Shown one piece after another: positions 1 to 5,993 of a DNA stretch of 5,993 nt (position 1 is the stretch's first letter; each line of letters opens with the position of its first letter). The translations under genes were made by a program, and so were the position numbers. The stretch lies in the NCBI GenBank assembly GCA_003455595.1, contig DMQT01000240.1, positions 1 to 5,993 of the forward strand, given 5' to 3'. Source of the DNA: Betaproteobacteria bacterium (lineage in GTDB: Bacteria; Pseudomonadota; Gammaproteobacteria; Burkholderiales; Sulfuriferulaceae). A model generated the notes under the pieces. It did not search any database and was not told the DNA's origin. It saw only the letters and a list, made by a program, of their open reading frames with translations.

Positions 1-130
1 TTTGTCCGGTCTGTCGAGCGAAAGAAGGCACGGCATGTGCGTTGATTGAAACGAACGATAGTGTCGACACGATTAACCAAGCGGCTACTTGGCCCATCCT
101 GCAAGTTTTTATAAGCAATTGTTTTAACAT
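1..130 (-). CDS. Partial exported protein, probably a c-type cytochrome (N-terminus only)
   Basis: An open frame starts at ATG 130-128 and leaves the window at the left edge after 43 codons without a stop. The ATG is preceded by AAGGGGAG (142-135), four bases upstream, which favours it over the second in-frame ATG (codon 12, 97-95). The product has a typical Sec signal peptide: a positive n-region (K3, K8, R11), a hydrophobic core at about residues 13-28 (QVAAWLIVSTLSFV) and an AHA cleavage site at residues 31-33. The mature part begins VPSFARQTGQ. From memory, this N-terminus is followed within a few residues by a CxxCH haem motif in exported cytochromes of betaproteobacteria, but that motif would lie outside the window, so haem binding is inferred. 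The gene follows the fba terminator and has its own candidate promoter, so it is probably a separate transcription unit. It could instead be another periplasmic protein. The signal peptide is the surer part. Confidence 0.7.
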   Translation of the reverse strand, partial: MLKQLLIKTCRMGQVAAWLIVSTLSFVSINAHAVPSFARQTGQ

Positions 131-183
131 GACGCTCCCCTTGTCCCCTGACAAAAAACTGATGGCATTAGCCTGCCGCATAC

Positions 184-200
184 CCATACTGAGTATATGG
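184..200. repeat. Small palindrome near a predicted transcription start
   Basis: CCATACTGAGTATATGG contains two overlapping inverted repeats: the outer arms CCATA/TATGG (184-188 and 196-200) and the inner arms ATACT/AGTAT around a single G (186-196). It lies immediately downstream of the predicted -10 box (206-201) of the minus-strand exported-protein gene, so it would span the transcription start. That is a usual place for a repressor operator. It is short and could be chance, and I do not recognise it as the site of a known regulator. Confidence 0.3.
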
Positions 201-229
201 AATATAGCTTACATTTTGCTTACAACCAA
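201..229 (-). promoter_or_regulatory. Candidate sigma-70 promoter for the exported-protein gene
   Basis: On the minus strand, TTGGTT (229-224) and TATATT (206-201) are separated by exactly 17 bases. The -10 box matches TATAAT at five of six positions, while the -35 box keeps only the TTG. The predicted start is near 194, which gives a 5' leader of about 64 bases before the ATG at 130. The stretch is visibly more AT-rich than the flanking genes. An overlapping TATACT (197-192) is an alternative -10 box but has no good -35 partner. Confidence 0.4.
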
Positions 230-307
230 GGAGATATGTCCACTCGATTTGATGCCAAGTTGAGAACCAATAAGCAACACAACTTCGCCGCAAGGGATGC
301 TTTCGGC

Positions 308-341
308 AATAAAAAAGGCAGCCGAAGCTGCCCCTTTTATT
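308..341 (-). terminator. Rho-independent terminator after fba
   Basis: Read on the minus strand, GGCAGC-TTCG-GCTGCC (332-317) forms a perfect 6-bp GC stem closed by a stable UUCG tetraloop. It is followed directly by six T residues (316-311). Flanking AATAAAA/TTTTATT lets the stem grow to 15 bp through two G-U wobbles. It starts 17 bases after the fba stop codon. On the plus strand the wobble pairs become A-C mismatches, so the hairpin works best for minus-strand transcripts. It is very likely the 3' end of the tkt-gap-pgk-pyk-fba transcript, or of an fba-only transcript. Confidence 0.92.
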
Positions 342-358
342 GCCTGTGAATGCGCAGA

Positions 359-1423
359 TTACTTAACGACTGCAGCCAGTTCGCCTTTGGCGTATTTCGC
401 TGCCATTTTCTCCAGATCGATTGGCTTGATCTTTACTGCCTGGCCCGCGCTGCCGAAGGCTTCGTAGCGCGCTTTACAGATTGACTTCATGGCTTTGGTC
501 GAAGCGATCAGGAATTTACGTGGATCAAATTCCGACTTATTTTCGGCCAGGAATTTACGCACTGCGCCAGTAGACGCCATACGCAGGTCGGTGTCGATGT
601 TGACCTTGCGCACGCCGTTCTTGATCCCGATGGCAATCTCTTCGACCGGCACGCCGTAAGTCTGGCCCATGTCGCCGCCGAAATTGTTGATGATCTTCAG
701 CCATTCCTGCGGCACCGAGGAGGAGCCGTGCATCACCAGGTGGGTGTTGGGGATCCGCGCATGGATTTCCTTGATACGGCCGATAGCGAGAATGTCACCG
801 GTGGGTGGACGTGTGAATTTGTATGCACCGTGCGATGTACCGATGGCGATTGCCAGCGCATCCACGCCGGTACGCTTGACGAAGTCAGCCGCTTCTTCCG
901 GGTCAGTCAACAGTTGTGAATGATCCAGCACACCTTCAGCGCCAACACCGTCTTCTTCACCGGCCATACCGGTTTCCAACGAACCCAGACAACCCAGCTC
1001 ACCTTCGACCGACACACCCACCGCGTGAGCAATGTCGACCACGCGACGCGTGATGTCGACGTTGTATTCGTAGCTGGCCGGGGTTTTGGCGTCTTCTTTC
1101 AGGGAGCCGTCCATCATCACCGAAGAGAAGCCATCGGTAATCGAGCGAATGCACACGGGTGCGCTGGCACCGTGATCCTGGTGCATCACGATGGGGATAT
1201 GCGGATAGGCTTCCACCGCAGCGGTAATCAGATGACGCAGGAAGCTGGCACCCGCGTATTTACGCGCACCTGCCGAAGCTTGCATGATGACCGGGCTGCC
1301 GCATTCATCGGCGGCTTCCATGATGGCCTGAACTTGTTCCAGGTTGTTAACGTTGAACGCTGGCAGACCGTAGCCGTTTTCAGCGGCGTGGTCGAGCAAT
1401 TGACGCAAAGACACGAGGGCCAT
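359..1423 (-). CDS. fba: Class II fructose-bisphosphate aldolase (CbbA/Fba type)
   Basis: This cytoplasmic zinc enzyme cleaves fructose-1,6-bisphosphate to dihydroxyacetone phosphate and glyceraldehyde-3-phosphate. The reaction is reversible and serves glycolysis, gluconeogenesis or the Calvin cycle. The 354-residue product is a complete TIM barrel of the longer Calvin-type subfamily. The first class II signature is HQDHG at 81-85, giving catalytic D83 and zinc ligand H84. The second is [12 protein letters not shown] at 139-150, with E142 the likely metal-site Glu. Further likely zinc ligands are H198 in GTSHGAY and H232 in [15 protein letters not shown] (275-283) is the usual phosphate-binding stretch. 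In the Calvin-type subfamily some members also act on sedoheptulose-1,7-bisphosphate, which fits the presence of tkt, but that activity is not shown here. The start has a strong Shine-Dalgarno AAGGAGA (1435-1429), six bases upstream. fba lies 54 bp after pyk and is followed by a clear terminator. Confidence 0.96.
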   Translation of the reverse strand: MALVSLRQLLDHAAENGYGLPAFNVNNLEQVQAIMEAADECGSPVIMQASAGARKYAGASFLRHLITAAVEAYPHIPIVMHQDHGASAPVCIRSITDGFSSVMMDGSLKEDAKTPASYEYNVDITRRVVDIAHAVGVSVEGELGCLGSLETGMAGEEDGVGAEGVLDHSQLLTDPEEAADFVKRTGVDALAIAIGTSHGAYKFTRPPTGDILAIGRIKEIHARIPNTHLVMHGSSSVPQEWLKIINNFGGDMGQTYGVPVEEIAIGIKNGVRKVNIDTDLRMASTGAVRKFLAENKSEFDPRKFLIASTKAMKSICKARYEAFGSAGQAVKIKPIDLEKMAAKYAKGELAAVVK

Positions 1424-1477
1424 GATTTTCTCCTTAAAAAATAAACTTCAATTCTGTATCGGTTTGAGTCGGGTCGT

Positions 1478-2914
1478 TCAGGCTTTTTTATGCTCGCCCA
1501 CGGTCACCAGTTTCATGGTGTTGGTGCCACCTGATTCGCCAATCGGCTCACCGATGGTCAACACGATCAGATCACCATCGCGCACTGCACCGCGCCGACG
1601 CAATTCTTCTTCCGCTTCGATCAGCAGCTGATCGCGATCTATCGATTCGGTCTTGAAGTTGACCGGATACACGCCGCGGAACAAGGTCACTTTTCTACGG
1701 GTTTCCACTTCCGGTGTCAAGGCGTAGATTGGCACGCCGGTGCTCATGCGTGACATCCACAAGCAGGTATTGCCGGACTGCGTCAGCGCAGCAATCGCAC
1801 GCACATTGTTAAGGTGGGTCGCAGTAAAGATCGCTGCCATCGCTACCGACTCATCCACCCGGTTGAAGCTCTTGTCGAGGCGGAAGTTATTGAAATCACG
1901 CTCAATTTCCTTTTCCGCTTCGCAGCATACGCGATCCATTGCCGCAATCGCCTCGACCGGGAACAGACCCGCTGCCGTTTCGGCCGACAGCATCACCGCA
2001 TCAGTGCCATCCAACACGGCATTGGCCACGTCGGATACTTCAGCACGCGTCGGGATCGGGCTTTGGATCATTGATTCCATCATCTGCGTGGCGGTAATCA
2101 CCACCTTGTTACGCTGGCGCGCCATGCGAATCATACGTTTTTGCAGTGCGGGCACGGCGGCATCACCCACTTCCACACCCAGATCGCCACGCGCCACCAT
2201 GATGGCATCGGACGCATCGAGAATTTCTTCCAGTGCAGTAATCGCTTCGGCACGCTCGATTTTAGCGATCAGCAAGCCATGACCACCGGCGGCGCGCAGC
2301 AGATCGCGCGCCAGATGCATGTCAGCCGCAGAGCGCGGAAAGGAAATCGCCACATAGTCGGCTTTCAATGCCGCCGCCGTCTTGATGTCTTCGATGTCTT
2401 TCTCGGTCAACGCTGCTGCCGACAAACCGCCGCCCTTGCGATTGATACCCTTGTTATTGGACAGCACACCACCTTGCACCACTTTGCAGATGATTTCTGT
2501 GCCTTTGACTTCTTCCACCCACATTTCGATACGACCGTCGTCAAGCAACAGCGTGGCGCCCCGTTCAAGGTCGTTGGGCAGATCTTTGTAATCCAGCCCG
2601 ACGCGTTCCTGATTGCCTAATGCACATGCCGCATCGAGAATGAAGCGATCACCCGTAGCCAGGGTGATTTTGCCATCAGCGAATTTACCTACGCGAATTT
2701 TGGGGCCTTGCAGATCCACCAGCACACCAATCGCGCGGCCGCGCGCGCGCGCCAGTGAACGTACCATTTCGGCGCGATCAATATGATCCTGCGCGACGCC
2801 ATGCGAAAAATTGAGCCGTACCACATCTACCCCGGCTTCCATCATCTTATCCAGAATCTTTGGATCATTGGATGAAGGCCCCAGGGTGGCCACTATTTTT
2901 GTTCTGCGAATCAT
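1478..2914 (-). CDS. pyk: Pyruvate kinase, PykA type
   Basis: This enzyme transfers phosphate from phosphoenolpyruvate to ADP, giving pyruvate and ATP in the last step of glycolysis. The 478-residue product resembles E. coli PykA (PK II) more than PykF. It opens IRRTKIVATLGP, continues with VVRLNFSHG (31-39), and has a B-domain at roughly 70-170 containing LSNNKGINRKGGGLSAAALT-like PykA sequence. The active-site signature is LLIAKIERAEA (214-224), with catalytic K218 and metal ligand E220. ARGDLGVE (241-248) supplies D244, and ITATQMMESM (273-282) and DAVMLSAETAAG follow. The C-terminal regulatory domain starts near 345. The motif LQGPKIRVG has Lys (K72) where potassium-dependent enzymes have Glu, which predicts K+-independent catalysis. 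The Shine-Dalgarno is weak (AAGAG, 2929-2925, ten bases from the ATG), so translation may be modest. An intercistronic hairpin precedes it. Confidence 0.96.
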   Translation of the reverse strand: MIRRTKIVATLGPSSNDPKILDKMMEAGVDVVRLNFSHGVAQDHIDRAEMVRSLARARGRAIGVLVDLQGPKIRVGKFADGKITLATGDRFILDAACALGNQERVGLDYKDLPNDLERGATLLLDDGRIEMWVEEVKGTEIICKVVQGGVLSNNKGINRKGGGLSAAALTEKDIEDIKTAAALKADYVAISFPRSAADMHLARDLLRAAGGHGLLIAKIERAEAITALEEILDASDAIMVARGDLGVEVGDAAVPALQKRMIRMARQRNKVVITATQMMESMIQSPIPTRAEVSDVANAVLDGTDAVMLSAETAAGLFPVEAIAAMDRVCCEAEKEIERDFNNFRLDKSFNRVDESVAMAAIFTATHLNNVRAIAALTQSGNTCLWMSRMSTGVPIYALTPEVETRRKVTLFRGVYPVNFKTESIDRDQLLIEAEEELRRRGAVRDGDLIVLTIGEPIGESGGTNTMKLVTVGEHKKA

Positions 2915-2953
2915 CGTGTATTTGCTCTTAAAAGAACCGGACAGTAAACGCCG

Positions 2954-2977
2954 ACGGGCAGGGTTTCGCCTGCCCGT
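2954..2977 (-). promoter_or_regulatory. Intercistronic hairpin between pgk and pyk
   Basis: ACGGGCAGG (2954-2962) and CCTGCCCGT (2969-2977) form a perfect 9-bp, GC-rich inverted repeat with a 6-base loop. In the minus-strand transcript it lies about 35 bases after the pgk stop and about 40 bases before the pyk start. It is followed by CGGCGTTTACTG rather than a T-tract, so it does not look like a standard terminator. It could stabilise the 3' end of an upstream mRNA, mark a processing site or lower read-through into pyk. Confidence 0.6.
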
Positions 2978-3012
2978 TCTGCATCTACCGCCAGCTGTGC
3001 ACCGTTAATGGA

Positions 3013-4197
3013 TTATTTGCTGGCTGCGCGCTGTTCGAGAATATCGACAGCTGGCAACTTTTTACCTTCCAGGAATTCCAGGAAAGCGCCTCCTGCGGTG
3101 GAGATGTACGATACCTTGTCGTAAATATCGTATTTTTGTATTGCTGCAATGGTATCGCCACCACCGGCCAGGGTAAAGGCCGATGTTGCTGCAATGGCTT
3201 CGGCAATTTTCTTGGTGCCGTCACCAAACTGGTCAAATTCGAACACCCCCACCGGGCCATTCCACACCACCGTGCCTGCTTTCATAATGATGTCGACCAG
3301 CGCCTGTGCGGATTTCGGGCCGATATCGAAAATCATGTCGTCGTCGACCACATCACCCGCATCTTTCAATACGGCTGGTTCGTTAGCGTCGAATTTTTTG
3401 CCACACACCACATCCACCGCGATCGGAATGGTTGCACCCCGCGCTGTCATCTTGCTCATCAGTGCCTGCGCGGTTGGCACCAGGTCGTCCTCACACAGTG
3501 ACTTGCCAACGTTTTTGCCACTCGCCTTGAGGAAGGTGTTGGCAATACCGCCGCCAACCACCATCTGATCCACTTTTTCCGACAGCGCTTCCAGCACGGT
3601 CAGCTTGGTCGACACTTTCGAGCCGCCAACAATTGCCACCATCGGGCGCGCCGGGCTCAACAACGCCTTGGTCAACGCTTCCAGTTCTTCGGTGAGCAAA
3701 ATACCGGCAGCAGCAATCGGGGCAAATTTGGCAACACCATGAGTGGAGGCTTCGGCGCGATGCGCAGTACCAAACGCATCCATCACAAACACATCGCACA
3801 GCGCGGCATATTTTTGCGCGGTGGCATCCAGGCTTTTCTTTTCACCAACGTTGAAGCGCACGTTTTCCAGCAACACAACTTCGCCATCCGCCACATCAAA
3901 GCCGCCGTCTATCCAGTCTTTCAACAGACGCACCGGCCTGCCCAGCTTGGCGCTCAGTACATCGGCTACGGGTTTGAGCGAGTTTTCTTCCGAGTACTCA
4001 CCTTCGGTCGGACGCCCCAGGTGCGAGGTGACCATGACCTTGGCGCCCGCTTTGAGGCAGTGCTCGATGGTGCGCATGGACGCGGTGATGCGGGCGTCGG
4101 AAGTTACTTTACCGTCCTTGACCGGCACGTTCATGTCGGCACGAATAAAGACACGCTTGCCCTTGAGGTCAAGGTCGGTCACACGAATAACGGCCAT
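3013..4197 (-). CDS. pgk: Phosphoglycerate kinase
   Basis: This cytoplasmic enzyme interconverts 1,3-bisphosphoglycerate plus ADP and 3-phosphoglycerate plus ATP. It works towards ATP in glycolysis and in reverse in gluconeogenesis or CO2 fixation. The product is full length for bacterial PGK (394 residues). The N-lobe carries the signature [11 protein letters not shown] (15-25), with substrate-binding R19, D21 and N23, and then SHLGRP (58-63) and ENVRF (111-115). The C-lobe carries the nucleotide site: [11 protein letters not shown] (188-198, with K194 and K198), WNGPVGVFE (312-320) and GGGDT (345-349). [13 protein letters not shown] closes the protein. All key residues are present. The start has GGGAG (4209-4205), seven bases upstream, just after a 30-base hairpin. 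pgk is 110 bp downstream of gap, its partner in the consecutive pathway step. Confidence 0.97.
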   Translation of the reverse strand: MAVIRVTDLDLKGKRVFIRADMNVPVKDGKVTSDARITASMRTIEHCLKAGAKVMVTSHLGRPTEGEYSEENSLKPVADVLSAKLGRPVRLLKDWIDGGFDVADGEVVLLENVRFNVGEKKSLDATAQKYAALCDVFVMDAFGTAHRAEASTHGVAKFAPIAAAGILLTEELEALTKALLSPARPMVAIVGGSKVSTKLTVLEALSEKVDQMVVGGGIANTFLKASGKNVGKSLCEDDLVPTAQALMSKMTARGATIPIAVDVVCGKKFDANEPAVLKDAGDVVDDDMIFDIGPKSAQALVDIIMKAGTVVWNGPVGVFEFDQFGDGTKKIAEAIAATSAFTLAGGGDTIAAIQKYDIYDKVSYISTAGGAFLEFLEGKKLPAVDILEQRAASK

Positions 4198-4219
4198 CTG
4201 GTTTCTCCCATCAGTAAGG

Positions 4220-4249
4220 TTTAAGGACTGGCCTAGCCCAGACCTTAAA
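4220..4249 (-). promoter_or_regulatory. Hairpin just upstream of the pgk ribosome-binding site
   Basis: TTTAAGG-A-CTGG (4220-4231) pairs with CCAG-A-CCTTAAA (4238-4249) around a 6-base loop, with a single internal mismatch (U-U in the minus-strand RNA). In the transcript it is the second of two hairpins in the gap-pgk gap and ends ten bases before the GGGAG ribosome-binding site of pgk. It may influence pgk translation or block 5' decay after cleavage between the two hairpins. The role is inferred. The inverted repeat itself is plainly visible. Confidence 0.6.
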
Positions 4250-4264
4250 GCTCACGCATGAACC

Positions 4265-4296
4265 GGGCATCAGGCCAGCACGCTGGCCTGATGCCC
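4265..4296 (-). promoter_or_regulatory. Strong 15-bp hairpin after gap
   Basis: GGGCATCAGGCCAGC (4265-4279) and GCTGGCCTGATGCCC (4282-4296) are perfect complements separated by only AC, so the RNA would fold as a 14-bp stem with a 4-base loop. It is the most stable-looking repeat in the window. It starts 11 bases after the gap stop codon in the minus-strand transcript. The bases after it (GGTTCATGCG) are not a T-tract, so it is probably a 3'-protecting hairpin for gap mRNA or a partial block to read-through, and not an intrinsic terminator. Confidence 0.7.
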
Positions 4297-4307
4297 CTGG
4301 TTAGCGA

Positions 4308-5309
<1,002 letters not shown>

Positions 5310-5343
5310 TTACAGCCTCCATTTAAAAAAACAGTATGCATTG

Positions 5344-5365
5344 TGGCCGGAGCACGCTCCGGCCA
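5344..5365 (-). promoter_or_regulatory. Intercistronic hairpin between tkt and gap
   Basis: TGGCCGGAGC (5344-5353) and GCTCCGGCCA (5356-5365) are perfect 10-bp complements around AC. In the minus-strand transcript it begins seven bases after the tkt stop. A run of seven T residues follows only after 12 bases (5331-5325), too far for a classical terminator. Partial termination or 3'-end protection of tkt mRNA is possible. The T-run sits just before the gap ribosome-binding site and may simply keep that region unstructured. Confidence 0.6.
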
Positions 5366-5372
5366 TCTGGCG

Positions 5373-5993
5373 TTACAGCACGCTCTTGGCGGTTTTAACC
5401 ACGTTTTCTACAGTAAAGCCAAAGTGCTTGAACAAATCTGGAGCCGGTGCCGACTCACCGAAACCACTCATGCCCAACACAGCACCGTCCAGGCCGACGT
5501 ACTTGTACCAGCCATCGGTCGAGCCTGCCTCAACTGCCACACGCACCACCCCCTTGGGCAGCACGCTGGCCTTGTAGGCGGCGTCCTGACGGTCGAAGGC
5601 GCTGGTGCATGGCATTGACACAACGCGGGCAGCAATCCCTTCAGCAGCCAAAGCTTCCTGTGCCTTCATTACCAGCTCGACTTCCGAGCCGGTCGAAATC
5701 AGCACCAGTTTAGGATTGGCCACGTCTTTCAGCACATAGCCGCCCTTGGCGATGTTGGCGATAGTGGCGTCGTCACGCTGCATGAATGCCAGGTTCTGAC
5801 GGCTCAGGATCAGGCTGGTCGGGCCGTCTTGTTTTTCCACGCCCTGACCCCAGGCAACAATGGTTTCCACCGTGTCACACGGACGCCATACGTCCATATT
5901 AGGGATCATGCGCAGGGTTGGCGTCTGCTCAACCGGCTGGTGGGTCGGGCCGTCTTCGCCCAGGCCGATGGAATCGTGGGTGAACACCCAGAT
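5373..5993 (-). CDS. tkt: Transketolase, C-terminal third (partial)
   Basis: This thiamine-diphosphate enzyme moves two-carbon ketol units between sugar phosphates in the pentose-phosphate, Calvin and RuMP cycles. The window contains the last 206 codons, and the reading frame is open to the right edge (first codons ATC TGG GTG). About 450 upstream residues of the usual 660 or so are missing, including the ThDP-binding domain. The visible part starts in the pyrimidine domain with [16 protein letters not shown]. In this motif the two His and the Asp match yeast H469, D477 and H481, which contact the substrate. LSRQN supplies the phosphate-binding Arg (yeast R528). The C-terminal domain follows ([17 protein letters not shown], then [14 protein letters not shown] and [18 protein letters not shown]), and its end is normal. 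It is the most upstream visible gene of the cluster, and a hairpin follows its stop codon. Confidence 0.96.
   Translation of the reverse strand: MWVFTHDSIGLGEDGPTHQPVEQTPTLRMIPNMDVWRPCDTVETIVAWGQGVEKQDGPTSLILSRQNLAFMQRDDATIANIAKGGYVLKDVANPKLVLISTGSEVELVMKAQEALAAEGIAARVVSMPCTSAFDRQDAAYKASVLPKGVVRVAVEAGSTDGWYKYVGLDGAVLGMSGFGESAPAPDLFKHFGFTVENVVKTAKSVL

Noticed and set aside
42..263. Plus-strand 73-codon frame starting with TTG
   Set aside because: It has no ribosome-binding site and its composition is unconvincing. It lies antisense to the signal-peptide frame and promoter that explain this stretch.
236..349. Plus-strand 37-codon frame with an AAGGAG just before its ATG
   Set aside because: It runs through the fba terminator hairpin, its ribosome-binding site is only two bases from the ATG, the product has no recognisable features, and the region is better explained as the minus-strand promoter of the exported-protein gene.
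920..1444. Plus-strand frame of 174 codons opposite fba
   Set aside because: It is the antisense shadow of a highly conserved aldolase, has low-complexity His/Thr/Arg-rich content and no ribosome-binding site.
2954..2977. pgk-pyk hairpin as a rho-independent terminator
   Set aside because: The bases after the stem in the transcript are CGGCGTTTACTG, with no T-tract, so intrinsic termination is unlikely. It is kept as an intercistronic hairpin.
5325..5365. tkt-gap hairpin plus T7 as a terminator
   Set aside because: The T-run is 12 bases beyond the stem, outside the usual distance, and it directly precedes the gap ribosome-binding site. Partial termination cannot be excluded.

Overview
The window holds a minus-strand central-carbon gene cluster from what looks like a betaproteobacterium, probably of the Nitrosomonadales/Gallionellales/Methylophilales type. 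In transcription order (right to left) it reads: 3' part of transketolase (tkt), NAD-type glyceraldehyde-3-phosphate dehydrogenase (gap), phosphoglycerate kinase (pgk), PykA-type pyruvate kinase (pyk) and class II fructose-bisphosphate aldolase (fba). The taxonomic guess rests on remembered gene order and on protein signatures such as the long CbbA-like aldolase and the PykA-like kinase. It is an inference, because no rRNA or other marker is present.

Layout: tkt enters at the right edge (5373-5993). gap (4308-5306), pgk (3013-4197), pyk (1478-2914) and fba (359-1423) follow on the same strand with gaps of 54-110 bp. No gene among them is broken, and the catalytic motifs are intact. The tkt-gap, gap-pgk and pgk-pyk junctions each carry strong inverted repeats (two in gap-pgk). 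None is directly followed by a T-tract, so they look like intercistronic RNA hairpins rather than terminators. The pyk-fba junction has none. A textbook rho-independent terminator with a UUCG loop (308-341) closes the cluster after fba.

Left of the terminator, another minus-strand gene begins at position 130 and runs off the left edge. Only 43 codons are visible. They encode a Sec-type signal peptide ending AHA, followed by VPSFARQTGQ, a mature N-terminus that I associate with exported c-type cytochromes in these bacteria. A plausible sigma-70 promoter (201-229) and a small palindrome (184-200) lie upstream of it.

Functionally, Fba makes triose phosphates from fructose-1,6-bisphosphate (or condenses them), Gap and Pgk interconvert glyceraldehyde-3-phosphate and 3-phosphoglycerate with ATP turnover, Pyk makes pyruvate, and transketolase links the set to the pentose-phosphate, Calvin or RuMP cycles. 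No RuBisCO, phosphoribulokinase or phosphofructokinase gene is in view, so the window alone does not show autotrophy. I found no mobile element, CRISPR array, tRNA, rRNA or clearly novel system. The points most worth a second look are the hidden partial exported-protein gene and the series of intercistronic hairpins.
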